DNA of 64,000 nucleotides, taken from contig CAJAFV010000086.1 of assembly GCA_903939115.1 (NCBI GenBank), positions 1 through 64,000 of the forward strand, given 5' to 3'. The notes under the pieces are model-generated. The model ran no database searches. It had not been told where the DNA came from and was given only the letters and a program-made list of their open reading frames with translations. Source of the stretch: an uncultured Geobacteraceae bacterium. Its GTDB lineage: Bacteria; Desulfobacterota; Desulfuromonadia; Geobacterales; Pseudopelobacteraceae. Both the position numbers and the translations under genes were made by a program. This document shows positions 1 through 9,130 of this stretch, one piece after another (position 1 is the first letter of the stretch; every line of letters begins with the position of its first letter).

Positions 1-15
1 AAAAGGGAGGATGTC

Positions 16-246
16 ATGAGAGCACTTATTATAACAATCGCAGGAATCATAGCCCCAGCATCAGCAATGGCAGCAACAGGTATGCGTGAAGACAACAGTG
101 GGATTTTTGTTTGGGTGTTCCTTGGTTTTTGTGCCCTGATAGTTGTAGCACAGGTTATTCCGGCAGTATTGATGGCAACTGGAATGGTAAAAGGGATTGT
201 ATCAGTTGTTAATAATGAAACTGTTGAAGTAGCTGCTAAAAACTAG
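16..246 (+). CDS. Small hydrophobic membrane protein, 76 aa, unknown function
   Basis: ORF with GGGAGG Shine-Dalgarno just upstream; signal/TM-like N-terminus and a second hydrophobic segment. Confidence 0.7.
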   Translation: MRALIITIAGIIAPASAMAATGMREDNSGIFVWVFLGFCALIVVAQVIPAVLMATGMVKGIVSVVNNETVEVAAKN

Positions 247-272
247 CACAGGGGGAATACATAGAGAGAGAG

Positions 273-307
273 GATGAGAGGCCACCTGATGAGGGTGGCC
301 TCTCATC
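273..307. terminator. Stem-loop after the first gene
   Basis: Perfect 14-bp arms GATGAGAGGCCACC / GGTGGCCTCTCATC (273-286 / 294-307), 7-nt loop; weak T tract. Confidence 0.55.
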
Positions 308-358
308 GTGAGATAAACTCCAACTTTTTGCTGTAATGATGACATCAGGCCCACACAC

Positions 359-664
359 TCACTTGTTATCAGTTGTACCAGAATCGATAGATTCAGGAGG
401 AGGTTCTATTTTAGCTGGGAGTTGCTGTGGAACTTCTGCTGGAGGCGAACATACTTTAACACACTCTTTGTATGTTGCAGCGATTCTGCCAATGCACTGT
501 TTGTGGTCGTCATCAGAGAATCCACCAGATGGCGGGCAGAACATTTCATTTGAACGCTTATCATTTGAACAACTGTTCAGACAATCCGAATTATCATCAG
601 CAAAACTCGTTACAGTTATAGAACAAAGCACCTGTACTAAAATAGTTATGATAAAAATTCTCAT
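359..664 (-). CDS. Secreted Cys-rich small protein, 101 aa
   Basis: Sec-type signal peptide (MRIFIITILVQVLCSITVTSFA), then several Cys (CLNSC, C, C, CVKVC). Confidence 0.55.
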   Translation of the reverse strand: MRIFIITILVQVLCSITVTSFADDNSDCLNSCSNDKRSNEMFCPPSGGFSDDDHKQCIGRIAATYKECVKVCSPPAEVPQQLPAKIEPPPESIDSGTTDNK

Positions 665-843
665 GAAGACCTCCTTTTTCTTAGTTGAATTCTACACCGT
701 TATAATGCAAACTATCAATAGTCTCTTTTATCTTGGCTATTTTATACCGCTTGAAATAACTTCTCTACCGATTTATCCAGCATGGCTACTTCTCCGGATA
801 ATCGTTTTTGTCTTAATCTCATATCCTCGCGGAGGAGGAGCAA

Positions 844-993
844 TTATCTATACAGGCGCACTTGCTCCATACTCGCCCCTGTTGCTCTAAACAGCACTGC
901 ATTTATGGGGTTGAGGTGAGGCTTCTCATCTAACAAGAACGACAACCACCTTTCCAATTCAATGTGGCGAGCCGTTCTTTTCGGCATCCTCAT
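844..993 (-). CDS. Small ORF, 49 aa (MRMPKRTARHIELERWLSFLLDEKPHLNPINAVLFRATGASMEQVRLYR), possibly part of a degenerate gene
   Basis: Translated by hand; below the length cutoff of the supplied track; overlaps the end of an upstream frame, no homology known. Confidence 0.3.
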   Translation of the reverse strand: MRMPKRTARHIELERWLSFLLDEKPHLNPINAVLFRATGASMEQVRLYR

Positions 994-1405
994 CGGTAGT
1001 GACCTCCTCAACTAACAAAATGTCGGTTACCTCCATCAGATAAAGAATATTCTGTGGCTCTTTCAAGGCTTCGCTTAACTACTGCGTGGCCTCTCGTAAC
1101 ACCTTTAGACTGCTGTTGTTAGCGGCTCCGGTAAATGACATGATTGCCTTTATGAGCCTACGGTGTACGCGAGTCTGTTCACTCTCCATAATTATCCCCC
1201 TCAAGTAATTGCTGTTCACGCTTTCAACACATTTCCACAATTATTTGACGAATGAACCCTATCAGAACGTGACGGAGAGTCTATTAGAGAATGATTTAAA
1301 TTGGAATGACGAGGAAAGGTTCACGGGAATATTCGCTTTTGGCACGGATATCATTTGAATATTCTTGGATATTCCATTATATGTTTTCGGAATTAATATT
1401 ATGGG

Positions 1406-1705
1406 GTGAGACGGGAGAGGTTTTACATTATGCAACAATATTTAATATACGTTCTGTTGTTACCCTTTTGGGTTCTATGCGTCCAATTTACTTGTCGTGC
1501 CATTAGCATGAAAGGTGTTGAAAAACAGAATGAATGCAAGGTTGTGGGCATTGCCTTTACAACTATCGGTATTGTCAGCCTAGCGTCTCGTGATGTATTG
1601 TTTGCGGTATCAGGACTTGTCCTTATCATGCTTGGCTTGCGTATGATGGCAATCAGCCTTGACCGTATTGACAAAAAGACGTTTATTGATCTTCCGCCAC
1701 AATAA
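1406..1705 (+). CDS. Small membrane protein, unknown function (start may be 1430, MQQYLIYVLL)
   Basis: Two hydrophobic segments; coding-like composition. Confidence 0.5.
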   Translation: MRRERFYIMQQYLIYVLLLPFWVLCVQFTCRAISMKGVEKQNECKVVGIAFTTIGIVSLASRDVLFAVSGLVLIMLGLRMMAISLDRIDKKTFIDLPPQ

Positions 1706-2029
1706 TGGGCGATGCCGCCATATCATTGACAAACTGGGTGAATCATCCAGTCGCTCCTAAAGTGCCTTTACCCTTGATTTCAAAGGTTTTTAGCCTTATT
1801 TCCTTAGTAATGAATCACTCCCTAATGAAGTCGCTTCCAGCAGTCTCCTTTTTTGTTATAAGACCCTCATCCGCAACTGTAACGATGAAAGTGCCTTGAA
1901 TAGGCAGTTTCAAATTTTCCATGGTCAGTAGTAGCTTTCGACTTATGGCTTACATGACTCTGTAATTCAGACGGCATAATTATGTGCCAATTATTGCACA
2001 CCCTAAGAAAATAGGTTATAAGAACAGCC

Positions 2030-4321
2030 ATGGAACCTATCGTTACCTATAAAGAGCGCTGTCGTCGCTGCTATTCCTGTGTTCGGAGCTGTCCGGTCAA
2101 AGCCATCAAGATTGACGGTGGCTTTGCTCAGATCATGTACGACCGCTGCATCGGCTGCGGGAATTGCCTGAGTTGTCCGCAACACGCTAAAGTTGTTGTT
2201 GACCGTATGGTGAAAACACAGGAGATGCTGACTTCGGGTGCACCGGTTGTGGCGGTACTCGGCTGCTCATTTCCTGCTTATTTCCATGCCCTGCACCCCG
2301 GGCAGCTGGTTGCAGCCCTGAAAAGCCTCGGTTTCAGCGAAGTTCATGAGGGAGCATACGGTGCCCGCATGATTGCCGGCAGTTACCGGGAGGCGCTCAG
2401 CTCCTCTGAACAGCCGCTCATCTCATCGCATTGTCCGGCTGTGGTCGATCTGATTGAACGCCATTACCCGGCATTAGTTTCGAATCTTATGCCGATTGTT
2501 TCACCAATGGTTGCGATGGGGCGCTTCATTAAAAGCATTCTCGGCGATGAGACCAAGGTTGTTTACGTGAGTACCTGCATTGCGGCAAAGTTCGAAATTC
2601 AGGGAGAGGTTTCCGGAGCGATAGACGTCGTACTCACCTACCAGGAGATGGATAAACTTCTTAAAAACAGGGGAATCACTCCAGCCACTCTCCTTGAAAT
2701 GCCGTTCGACGGGATTGATCCGGGTGCCGGGCGTCTGTATTCACTTACCGGCGGCCCGCTTAAGGTCTTTGATATTCCGACCGACTTTGAGGACAATGAA
2801 ACCATCAGTGCCGAAGGTGAAGCCCATACTATCGGTATAATTCGCGACCTGGCTGCTGACCGGATTTCGCCGGCATTTGTTGATCTTCGTTTCTGTGACG
2901 GTGGCTGTGTCGATGGGCCGACTCGTGACAAAGAGCTCAATCATTTTTTCAAGCGCAAGCTTATCGTCTGCCACAACAGCGCCGCTCCTGCGTATAAGAC
3001 AGCGAAACACTACCGCTCGAGCTCGTCTTTGCCGGATCTCGCCCGTTCTTATTCAGACAAGTCTCAGAAGCTCGCCGTTCCGAGCAGGGATGATATTAAG
3101 CGCATTCTTCATTCAATAAATAAATTTACGCAAGGAGACGAGCTCAACTGCCGGGCCTGCGGATACAACTCCTGCAGGGAGCTCGCCGTAGCAGTCTTTC
3201 AAGGGTTTGCCGATATCGAAATGTGCCTGCCCCGAAATATGCAACTGATTGAGGAAGAGCGTGGCTATCTGAAGCAGCGCTATGAATTGGCGCAGCGAGA
3301 GCTGGACAGACAGGCTGGCGACGACACGATTGTTGGCAGTGACGCCGGGATCAGGGAGGTAATGGAGCTGATTCACCAGGTGGCCCCCACGCCGACAACC
3401 GTGCTGATCAGAGGTGAGACCGGGACCGGAAAGGAGTTGACGGCTCGCGCGCTTCATCGCCAAAGCCAGCGAAACGATAAGCCGCTGATGACGGTCAACT
3501 GCACGACCTTAACTGACTCGCTCCTTGAAAGCGAATTATTCGGCCATAAAAAAGGTTCGTTTACCGGAGCTATCGCTGATAAAAAAGGACTGTTTGAGGC
3601 GGCCAACGGCGGAACCATTTTTCTTGATGAAATCGGCGACATCACCCCAAAACTGCAGGCGGAGCTTCTGCGGATACTGGACCTTGGCGAGGTTCGCCCG
3701 GTAGGGGGTGTAACCGTTAAAAAGGTGGATGTCCGCTTGATAGCGGCCACGAACAAGGACCTGGAATCGGGGGTACGGGAAGGGTGGTTCCGGGAAGACC
3801 TGTATTACCGGCTTAACGTTTTCAGCATCGAGCTGCCGCCGCTGCGGAAGAGGGCTGAGTCAGTGCCTGAGCTGGCACAACATTTTCTTGATAACGCCAG
3901 AAAAAAACTCAACAAAACTATCGTCGGCATAGAAGAGCGCGCCGTGAAAGCCATGCAGCTCTACCCTTGGCCCGGAAATATACGTGAGATGCAAAATGTT
4001 ATCGAGCGTAGTGCCGTCCTGGCAAAAGATGGCATAATCCGACTGGAAAATCTCCCCACTGTTTTTACCAATACTTTTGAATCCTGCCAGGATATCGACG
4101 TCAAGCGGCGGCGCGTATCATTTAAGGCAGAGCGGGAGCTGCAGGTCGTTCGCACCGAGAAGAATATCATCGCCCGTTATCTTGACGAGAGCAATGGAAA
4201 CGTCGCTAAAGCGGCTCGCTTAGCAAATTTACCGCGGCGGACATTTTATCGCCTTCTCGAAAAGCATGACATTGTGGTTGTACGACAGCCAAAAACAATT
4301 TCCCCTCCTGAATCGCTCTAA
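2030..4321 (+). CDS. Sigma54-dependent transcriptional activator with N-terminal ferredoxin and Fe-only hydrogenase-like sensory domain
   Basis: Two Cx2Cx2Cx3C clusters at N-term; H-cluster-like segments SSHCP, STCIAAKFE, FCDGGCVDGP; RACGYNSC Fe-S domain; AAA GETGTGKE, GAFTGA-type GSFTGA, C-terminal Fis HTH. Confidence 0.9.
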   Translation: MEPIVTYKERCRRCYSCVRSCPVKAIKIDGGFAQIMYDRCIGCGNCLSCPQHAKVVVDRMVKTQEMLTSGAPVVAVLGCSFPAYFHALHPGQLVAALKSLGFSEVHEGAYGARMIAGSYREALSSSEQPLISSHCPAVVDLIERHYPALVSNLMPIVSPMVAMGRFIKSILGDETKVVYVSTCIAAKFEIQGEVSGAIDVVLTYQEMDKLLKNRGITPATLLEMPFDGIDPGAGRLYSLTGGPLKVFDIPTDFEDNETISAEGEAHTIGIIRDLAADRISPAFVDLRFCDGGCVDGPTRDKELNHFFKRKLIVCHNSAAPAYKTAKHYRSSSSLPDLARSYSDKSQKLAVPSRDDIKRILHSINKFTQGDELNCRACGYNSCRELAVAVFQGFADIEMCLPRNMQLIEEERGYLKQRYELAQRELDRQAGDDTIVGSDAGIREVMELIHQVAPTPTTVLIRGETGTGKELTARALHRQSQRNDKPLMTVNCTTLTDSLLESELFGHKKGSFTGAIADKKGLFEAANGGTIFLDEIGDITPKLQAELLRILDLGEVRPVGGVTVKKVDVRLIAATNKDLESGVREGWFREDLYYRLNVFSIELPPLRKRAESVPELAQHFLDNARKKLNKTIVGIEERAVKAMQLYPWPGNIREMQNVIERSAVLAKDGIIRLENLPTVFTNTFESCQDIDVKRRRVSFKAERELQVVRTEKNIIARYLDESNGNVAKAARLANLPRRTFYRLLEKHDIVVVRQPKTISPPESL

Positions 4322-4343
4322 TATTCCGCTCTGGCGTAACATA

Positions 4344-4371
4344 GTTCACCCTCTCTGAGAAGGGAGTGAAC
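4344..4371. terminator. Stem-loop downstream of the sigma54 activator
   Basis: GTTCACCCT...AGGGAGTGAAC imperfect inverted repeat. Confidence 0.4.
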
Positions 4372-4594
4372 GGAAATCTGTTTCTAAATAGTGTATACTT
4401 TTGGCCACTATGCGCCAAAAATGACACACTTATTTTAATGAAAATCCAGAAGACAGCTGAAGTCTTATTTCAACTCACTATTATCATTAGTTTATTATTT
4501 ATTTTACGTTTTGGCATGATAATAGCTTATGTATACAGCAGAACTGTTCGTACACTATTGGGACACGTCACATACATTAAGAGAGGAATAAGCC

Positions 4595-4780
4595 ATGGGA
4601 AGAATGAGAGAGAATCCACGTTACAATGTAATTTCAATGAGGGTGAGTGATGAAGAGCGCGACCATCTTGAAACGTTGATGAAAACCACTCACAAGAGCA
4701 TCTCGGATATTATGCGTGAAGCGATGGAATATTTCTCCGCTCACCATGAGCAGGAAGGCTTGAACAGCAAAGCCGCATAA
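4595..4780 (+). CDS. Ribbon-helix-helix (CopG/MetJ/Arc-like) protein, 61 aa
   Basis: NVISMRVSDEERDHLETLMKTTHKSISDIMREAM matches RHH pattern; AGAGGAA SD. Confidence 0.7.
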   Translation: MGRMRENPRYNVISMRVSDEERDHLETLMKTTHKSISDIMREAMEYFSAHHEQEGLNSKAA

Positions 4781-4794
4781 CAATCCAATCCCGT

Positions 4795-4839
4795 TAAACG
4801 CAACGAGGCGGTGATATTGTCACCGCCTCGTTGCGTTTA
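4795..4839. terminator. Bidirectional terminator between the convergent RHH gene and rng
   Basis: Perfect 20-bp arms TAAACGCAACGAGGCGGTGA / TCACCGCCTCGTTGCGTTTA with 5-nt loop. Confidence 0.85.
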
Positions 4840-4861
4840 CATCGTATTAAGACAAGTAAAT

Positions 4862-6388
4862 TCAGTTGATCGTAATTTCAAACTGTTCTTGATGGAACCC
4901 CGGTTTCGCCCGCACAGTGATCCTTTTTTTGAATTTCTTTTCCAGCTCCTCCAGACCGCGGCGCTCTTCATCATAGAGGAGGTCGGCAACTTGCGGATGT
5001 ACGGTCACGGTTGCTTTAGTACCGCGTATATCAAGCATTTCCCGACGTAATTCGCGGAATATTTCATGACATACCGTTGTTTTTGATTTGATATAACCGC
5101 GCCCTTCACAGTAACTGCACGGCTCACACATCATCCGGCTGATATTTTCACGAACCCGCTTCCTGGTCATCTCCACGAGACCAAGCTCGGAGATCTTAAG
5201 AATATTGGTCTTTGACTTGTCCACCTTCAAAGCTTCTTCCAGCGCTCCATACACCTTTTCGCGATTTACCTCTTTTTCCATATCGATAAAGTCAATAATG
5301 ATGATGCCGCCAATGTTGCGTAAACGGAGCTGATACGCGATCTCCTTTACCGCCTCCAGATTCGTTTTTAAGATGGTGTCTTCCAGATTGTGCTTGCCGA
5401 CATAGCGGCCGGTGTTAACATCAACGGCACTCAACGCTTCGGTCTGCTCGATAATGATATAGCCGCCTGATTTCAGCCAGACCTTTCTTCCTAAAGCGCG
5501 ACTGATTTCGACTTCCAGTCCGTAATGGTCAAAAATCGGTTCATCTTCATCGTAAAGTTCAATCGAATATTTCATTTTTGACGCAAAGGTTGATATGAAA
5601 TGGACAATCCGGTCGTAATCCACTTGAGAATCGACAATAATTTTATCGACCTGCTCGGTAACTATATCCCGCACCACTTTCTGGACGACATCAAGATCAG
5701 AATGAAGCAATGACGGCACCGCGCCCTTTGCCTGACGATTGGAGATCTCCTCCCATACTGTCGTCAGGTAGAGCATGTCGGCAATCAAGTCTTCTTCGCT
5801 TTTTCCTTCCGAAACGGTTCTGACGATGTAGCCGGAGCCCGGTCTTTTGAGGCGTTCAACAATTTCCCGCAGCCGTTCGCGCTCTTCCTCGTCCTCGATC
5901 CGCCGGGAAATACCGATATGATCGACTGTCGGCATATAGACCAGATGACGGCCGGGCAGGGAAATATGTGAGGTAATCCTGGCACCCTTAGTGCCGAGCG
6001 GCTCCTTGGAAATCTGGACCAGTAGCTCCTGCCCCTCCTGCAGCAGATCTTCAATAGGATGGAGCGGCCGAAATTCTTGCCGGTCAGTACCCTCCTGCTC
6101 TTGAGTCGGCTCGTCGTCCTTTTTGCTTCCGGCGTAGAGAAGCGACTCATACTCTTCAATGGCGTCGAACACATCCGCCACATACAGAAAAGCGGCTTTT
6201 TCCAGGCCTATGTCAACAAATGCTGCCTGCATCCCCGGCAATACGCGGACAACGCGCCCTTTGTAAATATTCCCCACAATTCCCTTTTCTCGACTGCGTT
6301 CGATATAAAGCTCGGCAATAGTGCCGTTCTCAATGAGCGCAATGCGGGTTTCGTGGGAAGCGGCATTAATTACTAATTCAGCTCCCAT
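4862..6388 (-). CDS. rng: Ribonuclease G/E family
   Basis: S1-like N-terminus (GNIYKGRVVRVLPGMQAAFVDIG), DVNTGRYVGK, IIIDFIDM, CxxC zinc link; typical length. Confidence 0.95.
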   Translation of the reverse strand: MGAELVINAASHETRIALIENGTIAELYIERSREKGIVGNIYKGRVVRVLPGMQAAFVDIGLEKAAFLYVADVFDAIEEYESLLYAGSKKDDEPTQEQEGTDRQEFRPLHPIEDLLQEGQELLVQISKEPLGTKGARITSHISLPGRHLVYMPTVDHIGISRRIEDEEERERLREIVERLKRPGSGYIVRTVSEGKSEEDLIADMLYLTTVWEEISNRQAKGAVPSLLHSDLDVVQKVVRDIVTEQVDKIIVDSQVDYDRIVHFISTFASKMKYSIELYDEDEPIFDHYGLEVEISRALGRKVWLKSGGYIIIEQTEALSAVDVNTGRYVGKHNLEDTILKTNLEAVKEIAYQLRLRNIGGIIIIDFIDMEKEVNREKVYGALEEALKVDKSKTNILKISELGLVEMTRKRVRENISRMMCEPCSYCEGRGYIKSKTTVCHEIFRELRREMLDIRGTKATVTVHPQVADLLYDEERRGLEELEKKFKKRITVRAKPGFHQEQFEITIN

Positions 6389-6440
6389 GGTGGTTTTCTC
6401 CGTTAATCTGAAATATATGAACTATAAAATCGTCTATAAT

Positions 6441-8912
6441 TTATTGGGTAAAGATGACTTCCAGCTTCTCTACCTGGATGTCATCACCCTGAAGCGATTC
6501 AGTCCCGGTAATGGCACGGGCGAATTCGACCGGTTTACCACGTTTGGCTACAAGCAGTAACGCCTGGCCGTCGGCACTGAGTGACACCGTCTCGCCCCTC
6601 AGGTCGACCGTTTGCGTCTGTCCCTTTTTAGTCCGCTGAATGACGAATGAGCTATGTGCCAAAAACTGCACACATTGATTTATTAGCTCGACCTTATCGG
6701 CACTGGCTATGGTTATTCGATAACGGGTGGCATCAATCAAAGTCGAGAGAGATGGTGATTTGGCGTCTATCTCTGCTGCGTCAAGAATCTGCAACCCCTC
6801 GGGGAGCACGGAATTAAGACGCGCCAGCACCTCCGAAGCCGTGATGCCGGCGGCAACAACCATATCCATGTACTCAGCTTGTGACTCTACGCCAACGGAT
6901 GTCGCAGTTCCAAACGAGAAGCGTGGATGCGGATGAAACCCGAGCGAAAAGAGGATCGGCACTTCACCTCTGCTGACGGCACGGGTGAAAACGGTGATCA
7001 GCTCAAGGTGACTTAAATAACGCATGACGCCGGTTTTGGAAAATCTGAGACGCATGCGGGCGGCGGCCGGCTCAGCAACCGCGATGTCCGGCCGCTGCGG
7101 AAGATCTGCCTGCGGCGAAATCCGGTTCGTCACAACGGTAAAATCGCAGACGCCGCAGGAGCTGCAGCTGCCGTCACGACAATCTTTTGTTGGGGCTTCC
7201 GCGAGGGCCAGCTCGCGCTCGTCCAGCAGATATTTTTTCGTCACACCGCAATCGAGATGATCCCACGGCAGAACTTCTTTGAGATCCCGTCGTCGCAGAT
7301 ACCATTCCGGTTCGACGCCGCAGTCAGCAAACGCCTGCAGCCAGCGTTGCAGAGAAAAATGCTCGCGCCAGCCATCAAAACGACAGCCGAGTTCAACAGC
7401 ACGGATCAGCACCGGAGCAAGACGCCGGTCACCACGGGCAAACACGCCTTCCATGAACGAAAGCGGCGCATCCTGCCATTTAAATTTCAGCTTGCGTTTT
7501 TTCAGATCGCAGTGCAGCTGATACTGGAGATCTGTGGTTTCCTGCGATGAAATCTGCGGTTCCCACTGGAAAGGCGTATGCGCTTTCGGCACAAAGGTAC
7601 TGACGGCGACATTTACGTCTCCGGAGACTCCGCTCCCTTTTGACTGGTCTTTAACCTGTCGGGCCAGGGTTGAAATCTGGGCAATATCTTCAGCAGTTTC
7701 ACCCGGCAACCCGATCATAAAATAGAGCTTGATCAGGCGCCAGCCGGCGTGGTAGATCGCCGCGGCGCCGGTAATAAGGTCGGCCTCACTGATCCCTTTA
7801 TTGATAACCCTCCTCATCCGGTCACTGCCGGCCTCGGGTGCCAGCGTAAAGCCGGTCTTGCGTACTTTTTTTATTTCATCGATCAGCTCGTCCGACAGAC
7901 TCCCGACGCGCAGGGATGGGAGCGATACCGCCACCCGATCCTCGGCATAGCGTGCCATCAACTCGGTTACCAGCGGGGTTACACATGAATAATCGCCGGT
8001 AGAAAGCGACAGCAGCGATATTTCGTCATAGCCGGTGGCTTTGAGAGATTTTTCTATGACATCCAGAATTGTTTCCGGAGAGCGTTCGCGCAGCGGGCGG
8101 TAGACATAGCCGGCCTGACAGAAACGGCAGCCTCGGGTACAGCCGCGCGCGATCTCGACCGCTACCCGATCATGAATTGTCTTCATGAACGGCACAACGG
8201 GAGAATCCGGATAGGGAGCCGAGTTGAGATCCGCCAGGAAGCGGCGGCGGACAGATGTGTAGTTTGGTTTGAGCGGAGTTATCTCCGAAAGGGTGCCGTC
8301 GGCAGCATACTTCGGATCAAAGAACGAGGGGATATAGACGCCTTCTATCGCAGAGAGCCGCTCGAGCAGACGGGCTTTGTTCTCGCCGGTTTTTTTTGAT
8401 TCCCGCACAGCAAGGGCTATTTCCAGAGTAGCCTCTTCACCATCCCCCAGCAATACCGCGTCAAAGAACGGGGCCAACGGTTCCGGGTTGTATGCGCACG
8501 GGCCGCCGGCGATAATGAGCGGGAACAGCTCGCTCCGGTCGCTGGCAAGAAGCGGAATGCCGCTCAAGCGGAGCATAGAGAGAATATTCGTGTAAGAAAG
8601 TTCGTACTGCAGTGTAAACCCGATTATGTCACAGGCTGCCAGCGGAGTGGCGGTTTCAAGTGTTGCCAGGGGTGCTTTTGCGGCCAGCATCTCTGTTTCC
8701 ATGTCAGGCCAGGGAGCAAAAACACGCTCTGCAGCAATTCCTTCAACTTCATTCAGGATGTGATAGAGAATCCGCAGGCCAAGGTGACTCATGCCGACTT
8801 CATAGACGTCAGGAAACGCAAGCGCAAAGCGGACATCTGCATCAATCTTGCGAATGGAGCCCATTTCGCCGCCCATGTAACGGGCAGGTTTTTCAACTGC
8901 GAGAAGATTCAT
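6441..8912 (-). CDS. B12-binding-like radical SAM protein fused to a DUF2344-like domain (TIGR03960/TIGR03936 type)
   Basis: ARGCTRGCRFCQAGYVYRP radical SAM motif; C-terminal MRLRFSKTGVMRYLSHLE; adjacency to rng is common. Confidence 0.9.
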   Translation of the reverse strand: MNLLAVEKPARYMGGEMGSIRKIDADVRFALAFPDVYEVGMSHLGLRILYHILNEVEGIAAERVFAPWPDMETEMLAAKAPLATLETATPLAACDIIGFTLQYELSYTNILSMLRLSGIPLLASDRSELFPLIIAGGPCAYNPEPLAPFFDAVLLGDGEEATLEIALAVRESKKTGENKARLLERLSAIEGVYIPSFFDPKYAADGTLSEITPLKPNYTSVRRRFLADLNSAPYPDSPVVPFMKTIHDRVAVEIARGCTRGCRFCQAGYVYRPLRERSPETILDVIEKSLKATGYDEISLLSLSTGDYSCVTPLVTELMARYAEDRVAVSLPSLRVGSLSDELIDEIKKVRKTGFTLAPEAGSDRMRRVINKGISEADLITGAAAIYHAGWRLIKLYFMIGLPGETAEDIAQISTLARQVKDQSKGSGVSGDVNVAVSTFVPKAHTPFQWEPQISSQETTDLQYQLHCDLKKRKLKFKWQDAPLSFMEGVFARGDRRLAPVLIRAVELGCRFDGWREHFSLQRWLQAFADCGVEPEWYLRRRDLKEVLPWDHLDCGVTKKYLLDERELALAEAPTKDCRDGSCSSCGVCDFTVVTNRISPQADLPQRPDIAVAEPAAARMRLRFSKTGVMRYLSHLELITVFTRAVSRGEVPILFSLGFHPHPRFSFGTATSVGVESQAEYMDMVVAAGITASEVLARLNSVLPEGLQILDAAEIDAKSPSLSTLIDATRYRITIASADKVELINQCVQFLAHSSFVIQRTKKGQTQTVDLRGETVSLSADGQALLLVAKRGKPVEFARAITGTESLQGDDIQVEKLEVIFTQ

Positions 8913-9130
8913 TAATGAAATTCAGTTCTTATGCGAGATAGAGAAAGTCTGGAAATATACCAAATCAACCTGCGGTATGCAAGATAAATAGCCGTATTTG
9001 CCAATGAAATAGCAGGAAAGACCACCCGCACTTGCACTTTTTCCTCTGGTCGCTTATTATGCCCCCGGAAGATCTTTCACAACACCATCAAATAAGCATG
9101 TGAGGCTGGTATGAATTCACGTAACACGGT

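Noticed and set aside
336-890. 184-aa plus-strand ORF
   Set aside because: Antisense to the better supported secreted Cys-rich ORF (359-664 minus); low-complexity, not protein-like in its first half.
1705-1899. 64-aa plus-strand ORF
   Set aside because: No recognisable SD or domain; starts immediately at the preceding stop; could be chance.
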